A stretch of DNA of 36,537 nucleotides from Anaerolineae bacterium (GTDB taxonomy: Bacteria; Chloroflexota; Anaerolineae; Anaerolineales; Anaerolineaceae): the NCBI GenBank assembly GCA_013177815.1, contig JABLXM010000002.1:1-36537 (forward strand), given 5' to 3'. Of the stretch, positions 1 through 8,655 are shown in pieces. Both the position numbers and the translations under genes were made by a program. Every line of letters begins with the position of its first letter. The first letter of the stretch is position 1. The notes under the pieces were generated by a model. That model saw only the letters and a list, made by a program, of their open reading frames with translations. It made no database searches and was not told the origin of the DNA.

Positions 1-350
1 TTGAGGAGATTTTCCAACTGGTGGAGGAAGAGATCAAGCGTTCAGGTTACGACGGTCTGTTGCCGGCGGGCGTCATCCTGACCGGCGGCGCCAGCAGCCT
101 GCGCGGTATGCGGCAGACCGCCAGCCGCGTGATGAACATGCCCGCCCGGGTCGCCAAACCGGAGAACCTGATCGGTCTGGTGGACCAATTGCAATCGCCC
201 GCTTATTCCACCAGTGTGGGTTTATTGTACTGGGCAATGTTGATGAATGAGGCAATCCCGTCCCGCTCCGGCAGGGCGCGCGTAAAAACCGAACCAAAGA
301 CTGATTTCAAGGAATGGTTCAAAGATTTTCTACGTAGTCTGTTTCCATGA
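1..350 (+). CDS. ftsA: Cell division protein FtsA, C-terminal part (5' end outside window)
   Basis: The reading frame is open from the left edge to the TGA at 348-350. It gives about 115 C-terminal residues of an actin-like ATPase. The stretch GVILTGGASSLRGM (about 65 bp in) is the adenosine-binding loop typical of the last part of FtsA. It is followed by a segment ending SPAYSTSVGLLYWAM, as in FtsA proteins. FtsA tethers FtsZ filaments to the membrane at the division site. The last residues (EWFKDFLRSLFP) form a basic, amphipathic tail that would be the usual membrane-targeting helix. ftsZ starts 66 bp downstream on the same strand, the classic gene order, which supports the call. Confidence 0.9.
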   Translation, partial: EEIFQLVEEEIKRSGYDGLLPAGVILTGGASSLRGMRQTASRVMNMPARVAKPENLIGLVDQLQSPAYSTSVGLLYWAMLMNEAIPSRSGRARVKTEPKTDFKEWFKDFLRSLFP

Positions 351-415
351 GATTGAACCTGTTTCGATGCATGGAATACATTTAGACAGCAACAATATTG
401 CGGAGGAGGAATAAC

Positions 416-1558
416 ATGGAACATAGCAACCAGAACCAATCAGAGTCGTTTGCCCGCATCAAAGTGGTGGGTGTGGGCGGCGGTGGCTGCAACGCAGTCA
501 ACCGCATGATCGAGGAGGGCGTGGCTGGCATCGAGTTCATCACGGTGAACACCGACGCACAGGCTTTGCTGCTCTCCAAAGCACCGATGCGGGTGCGCAT
601 TGGCGACAAGGTCACCAAGGGTCTTGGCGCAGGCGGCAACCCGGAGATCGGTCGTAAAGCCGCTGAAGAATCAGCGGAAGAGCTGTACGAAGTCCTCAAA
701 GGCAGCGACATGGTGTTCGTTACCGCCGGCATGGGCGGCGGCACCGGCACCGGCGCGGTTCCGGTCGTCTCGCAGATCGCCAAAGAGGTTGGCGCCCTCA
801 CCATCGGTGTGGTCACCCGCCCCTTCAACTTCGAGGGCTCCAAACGCTCGCAGTCTGCCGAGCAGGGCATCACCAGACTCAAGGAGCATGCCGATACCTT
901 GATCGTGATCCCCAACGACCGGCTGCTGCAGATCGTCGACAAGCGCGCCAGCCTGACCGAAGCCTTCAAGGTGGCAGACGATGTGCTTCGCCAGGGTATC
1001 CAGGGTATTTCCGAACTCATCACGGTTCCGGGTCTGGTCAACCTGGACTTCGCCGATGTGCGCGCCATCATGTCCGAAGGCGGCGCCGCCCTGATGGCGG
1101 TCGGTCGCGCCTCCGGCGAAGATCGGGCGCGGGTGGCAGCGGAAGCCGCGATCTCCAGCCAGTTGCTGGATATCACCATCAACGGCGCGCGCGGCATCCT
1201 GTTCAATGTGACCGGCGGCTCCTCCCTGACCCTGAATGAGGTCAACCTGGCGGCTGCCATCATCCGCGAAACCGCACACCCGGATGTCAACCTGATCTTC
1301 GGCGCGGTGATCGATCCCTCGATGAATGAAGAGATCCGCGTTACGGTGATCGCGACCGGATTCGACCGCACCGGCATGCACACCGTGGGTGAGCGCCCAG
1401 TGCGCCGCCTGGACGAGCGACCGATTACCCCCCGCCCAGTGGCGATGGAAGCGAACATCAATTCCGGGCAGCCAACACCGGTGGAATTCCCGCCGCGAAC
1501 TGTCAATATCGACGACCTGGATGTTCCTGCCTTCATCCGCAACCGCGGCGGTCACTAG
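416..1558 (+). CDS. ftsZ: Cell division GTPase FtsZ
   Basis: 380-residue tubulin-like GTPase that polymerises into the cytokinetic ring. Visible motifs: the N-terminal nucleotide-binding loop [13 protein letters not shown] (about 19-31), the tubulin signature GGGTGTG (107-113), the T7 synergy loop NLDFADV (209-215), and a conserved C-terminal peptide [12 protein letters not shown] that would bind FtsA and other partners. The linker between core and tail is short. The ATG at 416 is chosen because GGAGGAGG (402-409) sits 6 bases before it; an in-frame TTG at 398 lies upstream of that ribosome site. It follows ftsA on the same strand, and no other division gene follows it. Confidence 0.97.
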   Translation: MEHSNQNQSESFARIKVVGVGGGGCNAVNRMIEEGVAGIEFITVNTDAQALLLSKAPMRVRIGDKVTKGLGAGGNPEIGRKAAEESAEELYEVLKGSDMVFVTAGMGGGTGTGAVPVVSQIAKEVGALTIGVVTRPFNFEGSKRSQSAEQGITRLKEHADTLIVIPNDRLLQIVDKRASLTEAFKVADDVLRQGIQGISELITVPGLVNLDFADVRAIMSEGGAALMAVGRASGEDRARVAAEAAISSQLLDITINGARGILFNVTGGSSLTLNEVNLAAAIIRETAHPDVNLIFGAVIDPSMNEEIRVTVIATGFDRTGMHTVGERPVRRLDERPITPRPVAMEANINSGQPTPVEFPPRTVNIDDLDVPAFIRNRGGH

Positions 1559-1559
1559 G

Positions 1560-1598
1560 CAGGCGGAGTAATGGATGCCGGCGGTTAAACTCCGCCTG
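1560..1598 (+). terminator. Hairpin just after ftsZ, possible terminator
   Basis: A perfect 10-bp inverted repeat (CAGGCGGAGT at 1560-1569, ACTCCGCCTG at 1589-1598) with a 19-base loop starts two bases after the ftsZ stop. No T-run follows, so it may be a Rho-assisted or partial terminator, or a 3'-end stabiliser. Confidence 0.45.
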
Positions 1599-1680
1599 AT
1601 GTGGTCTCGTGATCCCGCCGCCCTGACCAAAGGCTCAGCTGTGGGATGACATAACAGAGCGCCTCCTCCCGCGCTTAGAT

Positions 1681-1709
1681 AAACGCTGCTCCTATTTGGG
1701 GCAGCGTTT
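1681..1709. terminator. Strong hairpin between convergent ftsZ and FGGY kinase genes
   Basis: AAACGCTGCTCC (1681-1692) pairs with GGGGCAGCGTTT (1698-1709) around a 5-base loop TATTT, giving a 12-bp stem with one G-T wobble. It lies between the convergent ends of ftsZ (+) and the kinase gene (-). The flanking T/A tracts are short, so this is a likely bidirectional terminator judged mainly on stem quality and position. Confidence 0.6.
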
Positions 1710-1787
1710 GATTCATGGTGCTAAAAACAGGTTTATTTTTAAGCTTGCTGCAAATCGTTCAGACTATATGCCCGCTTCTTTGGAACA

Positions 1788-3350
1788 TTAGTCAGCCGGG
1801 GGATAGCCGGTGATATCCCGTATCTTTTCATACAATGGGCGCAGGCGGGAATACATTTTCTTGTACACCCGCCGGTAGAGGTTATCGTAGATGCGATGGT
1901 TCGCCAGGTTCGGTTCGAATATTTCCCCCATGTGGGTCATCGCCCCCACGGCGGCGGCAAAATCGGGATACAACCCCAACCCAACAGCCGCATCGATCGC
2001 AGCACCCAGCCCGGATGCCTCATACACATGCGGTCGTGAAACCGGCAGACCGAAAATATCAGCCGTCAATTGCATGGCGGCAGGGCTTTGCGACCCACCC
2101 CCGGCTACGCGAATTGAGCGGATCGGTACATGGCTGCGCTTGACCGATCGCTCCGCCCCTTCCCGCAGCCCGTACGCCAACCCTTCCAGGATCGAACGGT
2201 AAAGGTGGGCGCGTGTGTGCACATCCCCAAACCCGATGATGGCACCCTTGGCTTCTGGTCCCGGGAACTTCAATCCAGGCGACCAGTAGGGTTGCAACAC
2301 CAAACCGAGCGAACCCGGCGGCGCGGCGTTGACCAGGTCATCAAATAAATCCTCGACCGGGATATCCCGCGCCTGCGCCAAACGGGTCTCATCCTGGGCA
2401 AACTCCCGTGTAAACCAACTGACCATCCAATAGCCGCGATAGATCTGCACTTCCATGCTGTAGCGTCCCGGTACGGCGGCGGGATATGGCGGGATCAACG
2501 GGATGACTTCGATATATTTCTCATGTGTCGTGTTGATGGTGGCGGTCGTGCCATACGAGAGACAAGCGATATCCGACTGCAAGCAACCTGCACCGATCAC
2601 CTCGCAGGCTTTATCGGCGGCGGCGGCGATGACCGGAAGTCCGGCAGGCAGACCGGTGGCAGCCGCCGCCTCCGGCGTCACTTCACCCAACAGACCGGCA
2701 GGCGGCACCAGTTCCGGCAACAAACCATCGTCCACAGGTACCGCTTGCCGCTTCCAGTCCCACTTCGAACTCCAGCGCAATTTCTTATAATCGAATGGCA
2801 AGTACCCCACCTGGCAACCAACTGAATCGGCATAGCGTCCGGTAAAGCAGTAGGTCAGGTACCCCGACAGGAACAGGTATTTATGTGTCTGCGCCCAGAT
2901 CTCGGGCTGGTAACGTCGCAGCCAGTTGGCTTCGGCTTCCGCCTGAAGATATGCGACCGTCCCGGACATGCCCGACAGGGCAAACGCCAACCCCCACAAA
3001 CCGCCGATGGGTTTTACTCCCGGCGTACGGCGCTGGTCCAGCCAGACGATCGCCGGGCGCAGCGGTTGACCGTCGGCGTCCAGGTTGATCATGGTGGAGC
3101 GCTGGGTGGTCAACGCCATGCCGGCAATCGACTCGGGATTGACCATTTTATCCACCCATAAGCCACGCACCGCCTGGCAAACAGCATCCCAGAAGACCTG
3201 GGGGTCCTGTTCCGCCAGACCGGGCTGGCTGGCTTGATATGGGTCGATCGGCACGCGGCTTTTCGCCACCAGTCGACCGTCCAGGTCAAACACCAACGCG
3301 CGCACGCTCTGGGTGCCATTATCGACCGCGAGTATCAAATCCTTCGCCAT
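1788..3350 (-). CDS. FGGY-family carbohydrate/polyol kinase
   Basis: 520-residue sugar or polyol kinase of the hexokinase/actin ATPase fold. The N-terminal phosphate-1 loop [13 protein letters not shown] is at 10-22, and the C-terminal FGGY signature region holds [19 protein letters not shown]. Length fits FGGY kinases (about 480-530). It transfers phosphate from ATP to a sugar or polyol in the cytoplasm. The substrate is not clear: the PGLAEQDP stretch recalls xylulokinase/gluconokinase-like members rather than classical glycerol kinase, but the GlpD-like partner upstream argues for glycerol or another polyol such as erythritol. TGGAGGAT at 3357-3364 supports the ATG at 3350. It is the last gene of the minus-strand unit gntR-dehydrogenase-kinase, 127 bp after the dehydrogenase. 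Confidence 0.88.
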   Translation of the reverse strand: MAKDLILAVDNGTQSVRALVFDLDGRLVAKSRVPIDPYQASQPGLAEQDPQVFWDAVCQAVRGLWVDKMVNPESIAGMALTTQRSTMINLDADGQPLRPAIVWLDQRRTPGVKPIGGLWGLAFALSGMSGTVAYLQAEAEANWLRRYQPEIWAQTHKYLFLSGYLTYCFTGRYADSVGCQVGYLPFDYKKLRWSSKWDWKRQAVPVDDGLLPELVPPAGLLGEVTPEAAAATGLPAGLPVIAAAADKACEVIGAGCLQSDIACLSYGTTATINTTHEKYIEVIPLIPPYPAAVPGRYSMEVQIYRGYWMVSWFTREFAQDETRLAQARDIPVEDLFDDLVNAAPPGSLGLVLQPYWSPGLKFPGPEAKGAIIGFGDVHTRAHLYRSILEGLAYGLREGAERSVKRSHVPIRSIRVAGGGSQSPAAMQLTADIFGLPVSRPHVYEASGLGAAIDAAVGLGLYPDFAAAVGAMTHMGEIFEPNLANHRIYDNLYRRVYKKMYSRLRPLYEKIRDITGYPPAD

Positions 3351-3477
3351 GCAGTTATCCTCCAGACGAGATCCTGGTGCGCATTCCGCTTACGCGAAAA
3401 CGCCTGATGCTATCCCAACTTGTATTATCGCACCAATTCTCACCGGCAACAAATCGGTTCCGGCAAGCCAGCCTTGA

Positions 3478-5076
3478 TCATGGCAGATCGTAACAGGAGT
3501 ACCAAAGTTCACGATAGCGCATTTCCTCCCGCGACCAGCGCGCATCGTCCCACCTTAACGCGGGTTGTACGATGTTCCGCGCACCCGGAAACAGATCCAC
3601 CCCACCGTGCGGCGCCAGCAAGCCCACCCGCAGCCGCCGCAACCACAGATCATCCAGGTGAACCACCGCTTCATAGCGCGCCACCCAATCCAACTCCGCC
3701 CAGGTGTATGGCAGACCGGGCATCGGCTGTTGAAGCGCCTTGGGGTAGCCGTCCCAGGCAGCAAGGAATCGATCGCCGTAGCGGGCGCGGGTGCGATAGC
3801 CGTATGACGGCAGCATGCCCGCCGGAATATTCGCTTCTCCCAATCGATCGAACAACGGGCGCTTACTGACCAGTTTCATATGGGGGAGTTTCGCTTGGAC
3901 CGCCCGCAGGACGCTGTGCGCCATGACGCGGTAAGTGGTCAATTTACCACCCGTGATGGTCACCAATCCATCTTCCACCAGGATGACATGCGCACGGGAC
4001 TCTTTCGAAGGGTCGCGCCCCCCTGCGCTGACGATCGGTCGCAAACCGGCAAAGGTGGAAAGAATATCCCCGGATTGCAGGCAGGCGCCCGGTAAACACG
4101 CCTGGAGCGCCTCCAGGATATAATCCACCTCCTCCGGCTGGATACGGGGTTCGGCATAACGGGTTTCATGTTCGGGAGGATGGTCAAGGTCGGTCGTTCC
4201 GACAACAGTTACACCCTGCCACGGAATAATGAACATCGTGCGCCGGTCGCGCGGGTGTATCATCGTCATGGCGCAGGGGACATGCAACCGGTCAGACGGG
4301 AAGACCAGGTGGGAGCCACGCAATTTACGAAGACATGAGGGCGCAGCAACATGGGCGCGCAGTTCATCCGTCCAGGGTCCGGTGGCGTTGATGACCGCCC
4401 GGGCACACACCTCGGCAGTGCGCCCCTCACCGTCAATCGAGCGGTCTTGCACGCGGACACCGCAGACCTGACCGTCGCCCGTCTTGAGCAAATCGATCAC
4501 CGGTGTATAGTTCATGCACACCCCACCCCGCGCAAGCGCTTCCCTCATCAGGCGCAGCACCAGACGGGCGTCATCCGTCTCGGCATCATAGTAGTACAAC
4601 CCACCCAACAACCCGTGCGGATCGATTTGCGGGAACAGCTCAGCCATGCAATCACTGGTCAGCGAACCGTGCTGCCACTTGCGACCTAAAAGATCGTAGA
4701 TGATGACGCCCAGGCGGTATTGGCTTACGGCTGATCTCCCCCCGCTATGGTTGGGAATGATGAAACGCAATGGCGAGACCAGGTCGGGCGCCTCCCGCAG
4801 CATACGATCGCGCTCGCACACAGATTCGTGCGTCACATTGATCTGCCCGTTCTTTAGGTAGCGTAAACCGCCGTGCACCAGCTTGGAAGAACGACTCGAT
4901 GTTCCATAGGCAAAATCGTTGGCTTCGAACAGAATGGTCTTCAAGCCACTTTGCACCGCCAGCCGCAAGATGCCCGCGCCAGTGATACCACCCCCGATGA
5001 CGATGACGTCCCAATTCTGGTCCAATACCGACCACAAGCTCTCGCGGTCTACCAGTTCAGATTGAGTCATCACCAT
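3478..5076 (-). CDS. glpD: FAD-dependent glycerol-3-phosphate dehydrogenase-like protein
   Basis: 532-residue flavoprotein of the GlpD/GlpA family. The FAD-binding Rossmann motif GGGITGAG is at 28-35, followed by the family-typical segment SSRSSKLVHGGLRYL. Later blocks match GlpD: GTTDLDH, FAGLRPI and the ITGGKLTTYR motif near residue 375. A helical C-terminal cap domain follows. Family members oxidise glycerol-3-phosphate to dihydroxyacetone phosphate at the membrane and pass electrons to quinone. Related enzymes such as EryB act on other polyol phosphates, so the exact substrate is open. AGGAGG (5083-5088) lies 6 bases before the ATG at 5076 and overlaps the end of the regulator gene, so the two are tightly coupled. 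The gene symbol is by family, not by proven substrate. Confidence 0.85.
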   Translation of the reverse strand: MVMTQSELVDRESLWSVLDQNWDVIVIGGGITGAGILRLAVQSGLKTILFEANDFAYGTSSRSSKLVHGGLRYLKNGQINVTHESVCERDRMLREAPDLVSPLRFIIPNHSGGRSAVSQYRLGVIIYDLLGRKWQHGSLTSDCMAELFPQIDPHGLLGGLYYYDAETDDARLVLRLMREALARGGVCMNYTPVIDLLKTGDGQVCGVRVQDRSIDGEGRTAEVCARAVINATGPWTDELRAHVAAPSCLRKLRGSHLVFPSDRLHVPCAMTMIHPRDRRTMFIIPWQGVTVVGTTDLDHPPEHETRYAEPRIQPEEVDYILEALQACLPGACLQSGDILSTFAGLRPIVSAGGRDPSKESRAHVILVEDGLVTITGGKLTTYRVMAHSVLRAVQAKLPHMKLVSKRPLFDRLGEANIPAGMLPSYGYRTRARYGDRFLAAWDGYPKALQQPMPGLPYTWAELDWVARYEAVVHLDDLWLRRLRVGLLAPHGGVDLFPGARNIVQPALRWDDARWSREEMRYRELWYSCYDLP

Positions 5077-5086
5077 TGACTGCCTC

Positions 5087-5779
5087 CTAAGGTTCGATGG
5101 TACGTTGCCAGAAATGGAGGCTTTCTTGCATCACCTGACGCGTCAGGGCTTCGGCAGCCTCGCCGTCCCCGGCTTGTGCGGCGCGCAGCACACCCTGGTA
5201 AAAATTGCGGGAATGTTCACGCGCCGAGGCAGCCGAGAAATAATGCGGCGCCATCATCAGATACATGTCCTTAAAACCGTTAAGGATCAATGTATAGATG
5301 GGATTACCAGACAGGACGGTCAATTGATGGTGCAACGCCCAATCCCGCCGGCTGAAAATCTCTGCATCATCCGGCAGGTCAAGATATGCAGCCATGAAAT
5401 CCGCCACCTGGCTGGGCGCCGACTCCAGCGCCTGGCGGGTGTAAGCCGGCGCCAGCAGTACCCTTATCTGCAACAGATTGGGGATAAAATCCTGCGGCAG
5501 GTCTTCGACATCTTTGGCAATGGCGCCCAGAATCTGCAGGTTGCCATCGCGCCACAGGTCGCACACCCGGGTTGGCTTGCCCTGGCGGATCTCCACCCAG
5601 CCATCGCGGCTGAGGCGCTGCAACGCTTCGCGGAGCGTCGGTCGGGTGATTCCCAACATCTCTGCCAGTTGACGTTCGGCTGGCAGGTTGGCATTGGCTG
5701 GAAATTCACCCTTCAGGATCGAGCGTGTGATACGCTCTTCGACGATCTCAGACGGCTTTTTAATCGGGGTCCAATCCAT
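5087..5779 (-). CDS. GntR-family transcriptional regulator (FadR/FCD subfamily)
   Basis: 230-residue regulator. An N-terminal winged helix (about 8-75) contains the GntR pattern PAERQLAEMLGITRPTLREA followed by LSRDGWVEIRQGK. The C-terminal part (about 90-225) is all-helical and sized like an FCD ligand-binding domain, with H and R residues in the expected helices. Such proteins bind palindromic TGGT...ACCA sites and release DNA when a metabolite binds. It is the first gene of the unit, and its own promoter region holds a perfect palindrome (5791-5810), so autoregulation and control of the two downstream catabolic genes is likely. The ligand is unknown; a polyol phosphate or the free polyol would fit the context. 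Confidence 0.88.
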   Translation of the reverse strand: MDWTPIKKPSEIVEERITRSILKGEFPANANLPAERQLAEMLGITRPTLREALQRLSRDGWVEIRQGKPTRVCDLWRDGNLQILGAIAKDVEDLPQDFIPNLLQIRVLLAPAYTRQALESAPSQVADFMAAYLDLPDDAEIFSRRDWALHHQLTVLSGNPIYTLILNGFKDMYLMMAPHYFSAASAREHSRNFYQGVLRAAQAGDGEAAEALTRQVMQESLHFWQRTIEP

Positions 5780-5790
5780 ATCAATCTCCC

Positions 5791-5810
5791 CTGGTAAGAG
5801 GTCTTACCAG
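5791..5810. promoter_or_regulatory. Palindromic operator for the GntR regulator
   Basis: CTGGTAAGA (5791-5799) and TCTTACCAG (5802-5810) form a perfect 9-bp inverted repeat with two central bases. The TGGT/ACCA outer half-sites match the type bound by FadR/PdhR-like GntR proteins. The site sits between the predicted transcription start and the gntR start codon at 5779, where a bound repressor would block transcription. Confidence 0.75.
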
Positions 5811-5818
5811 TTGTCAAG

Positions 5819-5847
5819 ATTGTAGCAAATTATTGCGGGCATTACAA
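5819..5847 (-). promoter_or_regulatory. Sigma-70-type promoter of the gntR unit
   Basis: Read on the minus strand: TTGTAA (-35, 5847-5842), a 17-base spacer, and TACAAT (-10, 5824-5819). Transcription would start near 5811, directly at the edge of the palindromic operator. Confidence 0.65.
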
Positions 5848-5963
5848 CTTCCACGACCTAATTTGATATTAGTGACCTTTTTCCTGCACTATAAGGTGTT
5901 TTAACACTGGTCATGCCTGTGTTTTTAGCGTATCATTGCGGGAAATATTTTTGGAGGCTGCTC

Positions 5964-6152
5964 ATGAAAGTCATTGTTGATCCTGACCTGTGTCTGGGTT
6001 GCGCTATTTGCGAGAGTATCGAACCGGATGTATTCCGCTTGGAAAGCGATATCGCCACCGTGTTGATGGATCCGGTTCCGGAGAGCTACCGCAGCACCGT
6101 GCAGGAAGCGATCGAAAGTTGCCCAGAGGAAGCCATTCGGATCGAAGAATAA
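5964..6152 (+). CDS. Single-cluster [4Fe-4S] ferredoxin
   Basis: 62-residue acidic ferredoxin. CLGCAIC provides three cysteines in CxxCxxC spacing near the N-terminus, and the fourth is in SCPEEAI near the C-terminus, as in small one-cluster ferredoxins. It would carry single electrons in the cytoplasm. The ATG at 5964 is chosen over an upstream in-frame ATG at 5913 because GGAGG (5953-5957) is correctly spaced and because the extra N-terminal residues are not ferredoxin-like. It is followed by a hairpin terminator, so it is probably a single-gene transcript. A 12-bp palindrome (GTGTT-TT-AACAC, 5896-5907) lies upstream, next to a possible -10 TATAAG (5890-5895), and could be an operator. Confidence 0.88.
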   Translation: MKVIVDPDLCLGCAICESIEPDVFRLESDIATVLMDPVPESYRSTVQEAIESCPEEAIRIEE

Positions 6153-6168
6153 TCGTCCTTTCATAAAA

Positions 6169-6203
6169 ACGGCAAGGGAGAGCACGGCAATATCCCTTGC
6201 CGT
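6169..6203 (+). terminator. Terminator hairpin after ferredoxin gene
   Basis: ACGGCAAGGGA (6169-6179) pairs perfectly with TCCCTTGCCGT (6193-6203) over 11 bp, with a 13-base loop. CCTTTAA follows, a weak T tract. It separates the ferredoxin gene from the next gene, whose ATG is 17 bases further on. Confidence 0.65.
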
Positions 6204-6219
6204 CCTTTAACAGGTCAAT

Positions 6220-7038
6220 ATGAAACGAAACAGCATTCCTTTGGAATGGGTCGCGGCGCTGTTGGTGGTGGGCGTTGTGGCTGCGATAGTGATCCTGTTG
6301 ATGTTGGTGCTGCACCCTTCCGAACCTACCGGCGCGCTGCCGGCTTCCCCCACCGAGGCAGCCACCACCGTCAGCCAGACGCCCTCCCCACCTACGCCCC
6401 AACCAACAGCCACATCTACGCCTACATCAGTTCCCCTTACCGCCATACCTTCGCCCGCACCCAGCGAAACCCCGACCGTTCCGGAATCGTTCTACATCAC
6501 GGATATCCTGGGGCATCGCCAGTACTTCTCGATCGGTTGTGAGGCATCCGCTGCGGTCGACTGGGCGGAGTATTTCGGCTTCACCATCAACGAATTCGAG
6601 TACCAACACAAATTGCCGCTTTCTGATAATCCGGACCTGGGGTTCGTTGGGAATGTCAACAGCCCATGGGGGCAGGTGCCACCCTACGCCTATGGTGTTC
6701 ACGCCTATCCCATCGCCAACCTGCTACGGGATTACGGTCTGCGCGCCACCGGCGTCAAGGGATGGACACTGGAGCAGGTCAAATACGAACTGGCGCAGGG
6801 TCAGCCGGTCATCGCCTGGGTGATCGGCAACATGGTCGGCGGTGTACCGTACGAATACACCGACCAGAACGGCGGCAAAGTGATCGTCGCCGCTTATGAA
6901 CACGTCGTCATCCTGACCGGGTATGACGCAGACAGCATTCGCTACCTGAACAATGGACGGTTCTACGATATTCCCAATGAGTACTTCCTCAATTCATGGG
7001 GAATCCTGGGCAATATGGCGCTGTACTGGGAGGACTGA
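6220..7038 (+). CDS. Membrane-anchored C39-like cysteine peptidase family protein
   Basis: 272 residues. An uncleaved N-terminal membrane helix (about 10-31) is followed by a Thr/Pro/Ser-rich low-complexity linker (about 33-90) and an extracellular domain. That domain has the layout of the peptidase C39-like (Pfam C39_2) family: cysteine in SIGCEAS (C107), histidine in YEHVVILTGYD (H228), and a terminal NSWG segment (258-261) where the third catalytic residue or oxyanion environment would lie. The protein would sit on the outside of the membrane and cleave peptides, or act as a structural relative. The substrate is unknown and no bacteriocin or ABC exporter genes are adjacent. The start codon has only a weak ribosome site (CAGG, 6211-6214). 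Confidence 0.75.
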   Translation: MKRNSIPLEWVAALLVVGVVAAIVILLMLVLHPSEPTGALPASPTEAATTVSQTPSPPTPQPTATSTPTSVPLTAIPSPAPSETPTVPESFYITDILGHRQYFSIGCEASAAVDWAEYFGFTINEFEYQHKLPLSDNPDLGFVGNVNSPWGQVPPYAYGVHAYPIANLLRDYGLRATGVKGWTLEQVKYELAQGQPVIAWVIGNMVGGVPYEYTDQNGGKVIVAAYEHVVILTGYDADSIRYLNNGRFYDIPNEYFLNSWGILGNMALYWED

Positions 7039-7095
7039 GGACTCGCTCGCCACAAGGTAATAGATATTCCATGATTCACGCACCCCCTAAAGGGA

Positions 7096-7101
7096 TATAA
7101 T
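7096..7101 (+). promoter_or_regulatory. Possible -10 element upstream of the radical SAM gene
   Basis: A perfect TATAAT hexamer 46 bp before the start codon at 7147. No convincing -35 is seen 16-18 bases upstream, so this is tentative. Confidence 0.35.
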
Positions 7102-7146
7102 CCTGTCATCCTTAGCATTTACTTCAGCCAACGCAGGGGTCGGGTC

Positions 7147-8274
7147 ATGAACAGGCGGACCGAGTTCACCCTCTACCAACCCAAGTCGATCCTCAACAAA
7201 TCCAAGCGAGCTGACCATTGGTTCTGGACTCGTTACAGCGCTTACCCATATATTGGCTGCCAGCATGGCTGCCATTTTTGCTATTGCCGGGAGGAAAAGT
7301 ACGCGCCCTATGATGACCCGCTGGAATTTGCGCATCATATCAAGGTCAAACAGAATGCACCGGCGTTATTGCGCCGAGCCCTCAACCGGACACCGGTGGA
7401 TGTAGTCTTCACCGGCGATTACCAGCCGCTGGAACGCATCCATCAACTTTCTCGTAAAATGCTGGAAGTGTGTCTGGAGTTGGGCTTTCCGGTCTTCATC
7501 CTGGAGCGCTCGCCACTGGTGTTGCGCGACCTCAACCTGCTGCAGGAAATCCAGCAAAAGAGCAACCTGGTGGTGGCATTCAGCATCATCTCCGCCCCCG
7601 GTTCACCAGGTTATGAGCATGTGAACGAAATGGAGAACCTGGCACCGCCCAGCGTGAAACGCTTCGATGCCATGGAAAAGCTGGCGGCTGCCGGCATCAC
7701 GACCGGCACCTGCATGATGCCCATCCTGCCGGGTCTGTGTGACAGCGATGAAAATCTATCAAACGTCATCCGACAAACCGCCGGGCATGGCGGTCAATTC
7801 GTCATCGCTTCTGGTTTGACGCTTGCCGACAAACAGCGAACATATTTCTTCGACATCCTGCAAAGTCGTTTTCACGACCTGATGAATCTTTATGAACGCC
7901 TGTACCCCATCGGCAGTTACGCTGCTCGTGAAGACCAATGGTCACGTCTCGGTAAACGGGTGCGCGAACTGTGCGACCAGAACGGTATCAGGGACCGCGT
8001 CCCGCGTCCGATCATCCCGGGCGATAAAAGAGCTTTCAACAAACGGTTGGTAGAGGAAATGGCTGACCGCAGCTACAGCCTCGAATTATCCGGCGCGCCT
8101 GCCGGCAGGGTTTGGGATTGGCGCAAAGCCGCCTGGGCGGTGGAGGACCTGGAACAGGATATCCGGCTGGTTCACTCGGCAATGGGGCGTAAAGGCATCC
8201 TGAGTATGGATGGCGTTTCTGAAAACACCGTAGATGAGATCGTTCAGATGATTACATCACGGTCAGCCACGTAG
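7147..8274 (+). CDS. Radical SAM protein, SPL-like (Rv2578c-type) family
   Basis: 375 residues. The cluster motif C38-x3-C42-x2-C45 (CQHGCHFC) binds the [4Fe-4S] cluster that cleaves S-adenosylmethionine. The protein resembles the spore photoproduct lyase-like branch: an N-terminal WFWTRYSAYPYIGCQHGC block, then DVVFTGDYQPLE, then the FSIISAPG strand and the IMPILPGLCDS turn seen in this group. Members outside spore formers are widespread but lack a settled function; DNA photoproduct repair is unproven for them. The enzyme would be cytoplasmic. The ATG at 7147 has only a weak G-rich stretch upstream (GGGGTCGGG). It stands 108 bp after the C39-like gene with its own possible promoter. Confidence 0.8.
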   Translation: MNRRTEFTLYQPKSILNKSKRADHWFWTRYSAYPYIGCQHGCHFCYCREEKYAPYDDPLEFAHHIKVKQNAPALLRRALNRTPVDVVFTGDYQPLERIHQLSRKMLEVCLELGFPVFILERSPLVLRDLNLLQEIQQKSNLVVAFSIISAPGSPGYEHVNEMENLAPPSVKRFDAMEKLAAAGITTGTCMMPILPGLCDSDENLSNVIRQTAGHGGQFVIASGLTLADKQRTYFFDILQSRFHDLMNLYERLYPIGSYAAREDQWSRLGKRVRELCDQNGIRDRVPRPIIPGDKRAFNKRLVEEMADRSYSLELSGAPAGRVWDWRKAAWAVEDLEQDIRLVHSAMGRKGILSMDGVSENTVDEIVQMITSRSAT

Positions 8275-8352
8275 ATCTCTCGCGCAAGATCGCAGGCGCG
8301 TTACTAGAATTGCGCCGAAAGGTAATATACTGATAGAGACCAATCGATCGGC

Positions 8353-8655
8353 ATGCACACAGAGGAGGTCATCATATCAACCGAAGATGCTGAAAGTATC
8401 ATCACCCCGTTGCTGGCTGAAGCCAACATAGAGGTCAACGGCGACAATATCAGCAAGAGCAGCACGGACGCCTGGGCGAACAAATATATCTTCCCCAATG
8501 GCATGTTGCCTTCGACCGCCCAACTTGCGACCGCCATGGAAGGGTTGTTCGTCACGGCGGACTGGCATAATATCGGTCCGCACGACGACAAGACCCTTCA
8601 TCATGACCCGCCCGGGTACACCGCAGCCGGATTGCAGGTTATCTTGACCTCATGA
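8353..8655 (+). pseudogene. Remnant of a cyclopropane-fatty-acyl-phospholipid synthase gene
   Basis: The 100-residue frame has a central part (about residues 29-82, bases 8437-8598) that reads like the C-terminal third of CFA synthase: NISKSSTDAWANKYIFPNG, then MLPSTAQLATAMEGLFV, then DWHNIGPHDDKTL. Intact enzymes show the same order (WxxKYIFPNG-LPS, EGLFVxEDWHNFGxDYDKTL) and continue with an MAWxxNF segment and about 80 more residues. Here the match stops at DKTL, and the first 28 residues are not recognisable. Both the SAM-binding N-terminal domain and the C-terminal end are missing, so it cannot be an active methyltransferase. The frame ends in an ATGA overlap with the next gene, so a small product may still be translated. 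Confidence 0.65.

Noticed and set aside
382-1542. Long open frame on the minus strand opposite ftsZ
   Set aside because: It mirrors the GC-rich codon pattern of ftsZ, which is certain. The predicted protein is Ser/Arg-rich with no family features.
5105-5797. 230-codon plus-strand frame opposite the GntR regulator
   Set aside because: It is the antisense of a clear regulator gene and shows no recognisable protein features.
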